Assembly: GCA_963669315.1 (NCBI GenBank)
Contig: OY770021.1
Coordinates: 3,286,001 to 3,350,000 of the forward strand
Direction of reading: 5' to 3'
From: SZUA-547 sp963669315
Lineage (GTDB): Bacteria > Pseudomonadota > Alphaproteobacteria > Rhodobacterales > Rhodobacteraceae
Length of the DNA: 64,000 nucleotides
Shown here: positions 60,693-64,000 of the stretch, piece by piece
How positions within the stretch are numbered: the stretch's first letter is position 1
How the letters are laid out: each line of letters begins with the position of its first letter
Translations under genes and position numbers: made by a program
Notes under the pieces: generated by a model
Told to the model about the DNA's origin: nothing
What the model saw: the letters and a program-made list of their open reading frames with translations, nothing else
The model's database searches: none

Positions 60693-61467
60693 CCCGGCGG
60701 CGTCCTAACTCGTCGCGTATTTTCTTGAAACCGTAGCGCGCGAACCGCCGGACCGCGTCTTCGGTCAGCGCGCCGTCCTTCCAGACGGTCTTGCCGTACC
60801 AGCCGCCGGCGTATTCCTCGACAATCCTGGAGGCTTCGCGGCAATGTTGCGCGATGGCGGCGTCGAATGCTCGCCTCTCGGCGTCCGACGGAAAACGACC
60901 CTCAATGCCGATGTGGTTCGCCAACTCCCGGCTCAGGAAATAATCGAGGCTGCGCTGGGTGAGGCGGGTGAAGAAGTCACGCGCGAGGCTGGCGAAGCGA
61001 TCACTCTGCGACAGTTTTCCAAGCGCGCTGCGCACCTCCGCTGGATCTGGATCGAAAAGAGACGGTAGTTGAGGCTCGATCGCCGCTGCCAGCGACTCGA
61101 CCAGCGCCATCTGCGCCATCTCGCCAAGATCGGACCGATCGCCTGTGCGACGCGCTTCGTCATCCAGCGCGCCGCTCACGGCTCCAGTCAGCGCGAAAAG
61201 CGATGGGGGAGCGTCTAGGTCAAGGCCGAGACTTTCGAACGCCTCAAAGCATTCAGGCGCCCGCGCTGCGAGCGGCAGGTTTGTGAGCAGCCAAGCCGCG
61301 CGCAGGAAGATTGGGTCATCGGCGGCGCCAGAAAGCGCGGCCTCCGCAGCCCTCGCGGACGCCGCTGCGACAGCCTCGCTGCCTGCGTTGTCGCTGAGGA
61401 GCGCGACGACCTGCGTCCACTTCTTGGATGTGGGAAGAACGCCTAAACGAATATGACCCATAACCAC
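60682..61467 (-). CDS. Alpha-helical partner protein of the QueC-like enzyme
   Basis: 261 residues, mostly helical by composition (long Ala/Leu/Arg stretches such as AAASARAAEAALSGAADD), with a conserved-looking start GHIRLGVLPTSKKWTQVVALL and a C-terminal helix pair (HCREASRIVEEYAGGWYGKTVW and VRRFARYGFKKIRDELGRR). No signal peptide, membrane helix or catalytic motif recognised. It overlaps the downstream QueC-like gene by 11 bp, so the two are translated together. It might be the substrate, scaffold or sensor of that enzyme. It does not look like a QatA ATPase or QatD nuclease; relation to QatB could not be judged. Confidence 0.72.
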   Translation of the reverse strand: MVMGHIRLGVLPTSKKWTQVVALLSDNAGSEAVAAASARAAEAALSGAADDPIFLRAAWLLTNLPLAARAPECFEAFESLGLDLDAPPSLFALTGAVSGALDDEARRTGDRSDLGEMAQMALVESLAAAIEPQLPSLFDPDPAEVRSALGKLSQSDRFASLARDFFTRLTQRSLDYFLSRELANHIGIEGRFPSDAERRAFDAAIAQHCREASRIVEEYAGGWYGKTVWKDGALTEDAVRRFARYGFKKIRDELGRRRDAA

Positions 61468-61594
61468 TCAACCTCTCGCGTTAAAGTGGCATAAGTCGAG
61501 GTCGAGAGACAAGAAAATTGCGTTCTGATGCTTACCTCACGCTTACCTGAATCTGGAAAGCATATTAGTCTAAGCGGTAAGTCTTTGAAAAGAA

Positions 61595-61670
<76 letters not shown>

Positions 61671-61755
61671 GTCACGCCGTAGCGTGGGCGGTGTATATGT
61701 CTTTGACGTGGGCGATTCAAGATCGTCTGGACGCCAGACCTGGAAGGAGCGCGCG

Positions 61756-62952
61756 ATGTCGAATTCGCTTGCGGAAAGCGCGGCGGAGACCCTCCGCCAG
61801 ATCGAGGCCGAGGGGCTGTCGAGGCATGAGCGGCGCATTACCTCGCCCCAGTCGGCGGTGATCGAGATCGAGGAGGGCGGCGCGCGCAGGAAGATCCTGA
61901 ACCTCTGCGCCAACAACTATCTTGGTCTTGCAGATGATGCGCGGCTGATCGAGGCCTCCAAGGCGACGCTGGACGATCATGGGTTCGGCATGGCCAGTGT
62001 GCGCTTTATCTGCGGGACATCGGATCTGCATCAGGAGCTTGAGGCGCGAATTGCGCGGTTTGTCGGTTGCGAGGACACGATCCTCTACGCCAGTTGCTTC
62101 GACGCGAATGGCGGTCTGTTCGAGACCATCCTGAGCGACGAGGACGCGGTCATCTCGGACGCGCTGAACCACGCCTCGATCATCGACGGCGTGCGGCTCT
62201 GCAAGGCGCGGCGCTTTCGATACGCCAATAACGACATGGCGGAGCTTGAGGCTCGGCTGAAGGAGGCGCAGGACGCGCGATTTCGGCTGATCGCGACCGA
62301 TGGCGTGTTCTCGATGGACGGGGTGGTCGCGAACCTGCCGGCGATCTTTGACCTGGCGGAGAAGCACGACGCCACTGTCATGGTCGATGATAGCCACGCG
62401 GTCGGGTTCATGGGGGAAAGTGGCTCGGGCACGCTCGAGCATCACGATCTGCACGGGCGCTCGTATCTTGTGACTGGCACCTTCGGAAAGGCGCTGGGCG
62501 GCGCCTCAGGCGGATTTACGGCGGGACCGGCGCCGATTGTCGAGTTGCTGCGGCAGCGGTCGCGGCCCTATCTCTTCTCGAATTCGCTGGCGCCTTCGAT
62601 CTGCGCTGCGACTTTGGAGGTGCTGGATATACTTGGCGAGAGCCATGATCTGATCGCGCAAGTGCACGCCAATGCGGCCTACTTCCGCGAGAGGATGACG
62701 GCGCTGGGGTTCACTCTGGCGGGCGCGGATCACCCGATCATTCCGGTGATGCTGGGCGACGCCGCGCTGGCGGCGGAATTCGCCAGTCGGATGGGCGATC
62801 ATGGCGTCTATGTCACCGCCTTTTCCTTCCCGGTCGTGCCGCGCGGGCAGGCGCGGATTCGCACGCAGATGTCGGCGGCGCATACGCGCGCGCATCTGGA
62901 TCAGGCGATCGCGGCGTTTGAGGCCGTGAAACGCGAACTTCAGGTGACCTGA
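61756..62952 (+). CDS. kbl: 2-amino-3-ketobutyrate CoA ligase (glycine C-acetyltransferase)
   Basis: Cleaves 2-amino-3-ketobutyrate with CoA to glycine and acetyl-CoA, second step of threonine breakdown. The 398-residue alpha-oxoamine synthase shows NLCANNYLGLADD, VRFICGTSDLHQELE, the ATDGVFSMDG strand, VDDSHAVGFMG with the PLP Asp, and the Schiff-base Lys in GTFGKALGGASGG. ATG 61756 follows GGAAGGA; the frame opens earlier at 61684 without a site. It forms an operon with the VOC gene (1-bp overlap) and tdh. Confidence 0.95.
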   Translation: MSNSLAESAAETLRQIEAEGLSRHERRITSPQSAVIEIEEGGARRKILNLCANNYLGLADDARLIEASKATLDDHGFGMASVRFICGTSDLHQELEARIARFVGCEDTILYASCFDANGGLFETILSDEDAVISDALNHASIIDGVRLCKARRFRYANNDMAELEARLKEAQDARFRLIATDGVFSMDGVVANLPAIFDLAEKHDATVMVDDSHAVGFMGESGSGTLEHHDLHGRSYLVTGTFGKALGGASGGFTAGPAPIVELLRQRSRPYLFSNSLAPSICAATLEVLDILGESHDLIAQVHANAAYFRERMTALGFTLAGADHPIIPVMLGDAALAAEFASRMGDHGVYVTAFSFPVVPRGQARIRTQMSAAHTRAHLDQAIAAFEAVKRELQVT

Positions 62953-63362
62953 TGCGGGTACAGGGCGTACTCGAGACCGTGCTTTACGCCGCCGATCTGG
63001 ACGCGGCGGAGGCGTTCTATGGCGGCGTTCTGGGGCTGGATTGCTTTCATCGCCATCCGACCCGGCAGGTGTTTTTTCGCTGTGGCGAGGGCGTCTTGTT
63101 AATCTTCAATCCAGAGGAGACGCGGAAACCGCCGAAGCCCGGCGATCTGCCGGTTCCGTCGCATGGCGCGACCGGCGCGGGGCATGTTTGTTTTAGGGCG
63201 TCGGCGGATGAGTTGAACGGCTGGCGCGAAAAGCTGGAAGAAGTGGGCGTCGAGATTGAGGCCGATTTCGAGTGGCCCTCCGGCGGCCGCTCGATCTATT
63301 TTCGCGACCCGGCGGGCAATTCGCTTGAGTTCGCGGAGCCAAGAATATGGGGGCTGACATGA
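62952..63362 (+). CDS. VOC-superfamily (glyoxalase/dioxygenase fold) protein
   Basis: 136 residues forming one vicinal-oxygen-chelate module pair: start VLETVLYAADLDAAEAFYGGVLGLD, middle AGHVCFRASADELNGW, and the ending GGRSIYFRDPAGNSLEFAEP with the metal-ligand Glu. Substrate unknown. Being embedded between kbl and tdh (1-bp and 4-bp overlaps) suggests it detoxifies a by-product of threonine catabolism such as aminoacetone or methylglyoxal; this is inference. Confidence 0.85.
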   Translation: MRVQGVLETVLYAADLDAAEAFYGGVLGLDCFHRHPTRQVFFRCGEGVLLIFNPEETRKPPKPGDLPVPSHGATGAGHVCFRASADELNGWREKLEEVGVEIEADFEWPSGGRSIYFRDPAGNSLEFAEPRIWGLT

Positions 63363-64000
63363 CCGATACCATGCGCGCGCTGGTCAAAGCCAAGGCCGGT
63401 CCCGGCCTGGAGATGCAGGATGTCCCGATTCCGGAGCCCGGCCCAACCGACGTGCTGATCCGGGTGGTGAAATCCGCCATCTGCGGCACCGACATGCATA
63501 TCTGGGACTGGGACGATTGGGCCGCCATGACCATCCCGGTGCCGATGGTGATCGGGCATGAGTATGTCGGCGTGGTGGAGAAGGTCGGCGCCGCCGTCAC
63601 CCAGTTCTGGGTAGGGGAGCGCGTGACCTCGGAGGGGCATATCGTCTGCCGCGAGTGCCGCAATTGCCGCGCGGGCCGTGAGCATCTCTGCCGCAACACG
63701 CGGGGGGTCGGGGTGAACCGGCCGGGCAGCTTCGCCGAGTTTGTCTGCGTGCCCGCCCATAACGTCTATCCGATCCCGGATGATCTGCCTGACCGGCTGG
63801 GCGCGATCCTTGATCCCTATGGCAACGCCGTGCATACGGCGCTCAGCTTCGATTTGGTGGGCGAGGATGTTCTGATAACAGGCGCCGGGCCAATCGGCGT
63901 GATGGCGGCGGCGGTCGCCAGAAAAGCGGGCGCGCGGCATGTGGTTGTGACCGATATCAACGACTACCGGCTGGATCTGGCAAGTAGGATCGGCGCAAGC
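63359..64000 (+). CDS. tdh: L-threonine 3-dehydrogenase, 3' end outside window
   Basis: NAD-dependent, zinc-containing dehydrogenase oxidising threonine to 2-amino-3-ketobutyrate for Kbl. 214 codons are visible. Catalytic zinc site CGTDMHIWDWDDWA and GHEYVGVV, structural zinc Cys cluster CRECRNCRAGREHLC, and the dinucleotide-binding GAGPIGVMAAAVARKAGA are present. The DMHI-WDWD pattern is diagnostic for Tdh within the medium-chain dehydrogenases. It overlaps the VOC gene by 4 bp (ATGA). The frame is still open at the window end, so the rest lies beyond. Confidence 0.94.
   Translation, partial: MTDTMRALVKAKAGPGLEMQDVPIPEPGPTDVLIRVVKSAICGTDMHIWDWDDWAAMTIPVPMVIGHEYVGVVEKVGAAVTQFWVGERVTSEGHIVCRECRNCRAGREHLCRNTRGVGVNRPGSFAEFVCVPAHNVYPIPDDLPDRLGAILDPYGNAVHTALSFDLVGEDVLITGAGPIGVMAAAVARKAGARHVVVTDINDYRLDLASRIGAS

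Overview
The window looks like chromosomal DNA of a GC-rich alphaproteobacterium, most likely of the Rhodobacterales/Rhodobacteraceae type. This is inferred from gene content: two tripartite TRAP transporters, an ScfR/RamB-type acyl-CoA regulator divergent from a DUF4212 + acetate-type symporter pair, a CrbS-like symporter-kinase, and a galactonate DgoA/DgoK/DgoD pathway. No rRNA or other taxonomic marker is present.

Layout. (1) 0-7.4 kb is core: the 3' part of a CopA-type Cu+ ATPase, a TauE/SafE permease, then a compact folate operon pabB-pabA-pabC-folP-folB-folK, which makes p-aminobenzoate and joins it to the pterin. (2) 7.4-11.9 kb holds a two-gene minus-strand operon of unknown function: a 1315-residue coiled-coil protein with a papain-like QGPVGSC motif, and a 154-residue partner. 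(3) 12.0-24.5 kb is an acetate/carboxylate uptake and signalling block: symporter-histidine kinase, small membrane protein, stand-alone receiver and an ScfR-like repressor on the minus strand; DUF4212 + symporter, a cNMP/CBS/DUF294 protein, a second receiver and a DEDDh exonuclease fused to a membrane sensor region on the plus strand. (4) 24.7-27.7 kb holds three Tad-type pilin-like proteins.

(5) 28.1-28.8 kb is a chimeric ORF in which the first 43 codons of a PfkB-type sugar kinase run straight into the catalytic domain of a tyrosine recombinase. (6) 29.5-39.3 kb is a sugar-acid catabolic region: dgoA-dgoK-fbp-fba on the minus strand; a FadR-type regulator with a palindromic TGTCTGA operator, dctPQM, dgoD and gluconokinase on the plus strand. 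A TRAP-imported galactonate-like acid would be dehydrated by DgoD, phosphorylated by DgoK and cleaved by DgoA to pyruvate and GAP; Fba/Fbp would return triose to hexose phosphate. (7) 39.5-47.5 kb is accessory: a LuxR-type regulator with a degenerate receiver, a 34-bp palindrome, a 72-bp mini-insertion sequence, exported sulfatase, PafA-like phosphatase and octaheme cytochrome, and a complete IS3-family element that truncates a DUF4239-like gene.

(8) 48-61.7 kb is island-like: an SH3b secreted protein, a solitary integrase, a TRAP + dimethylformamidase-like operon with a divergent LysR regulator, and a 4.4-kb module next to tRNA-Lys(CTT). The module has two HTH proteins, a tyrosine recombinase, and a two-gene operon made of a QueC-like PP-loop/Zn protein with a winged-helix tail plus an alpha-helical partner. 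That pair is the best candidate for an undescribed, possibly defensive, system. (9) 61.7-64 kb returns to core: kbl - VOC protein - tdh (threonine to glycine), with tdh running off the window.
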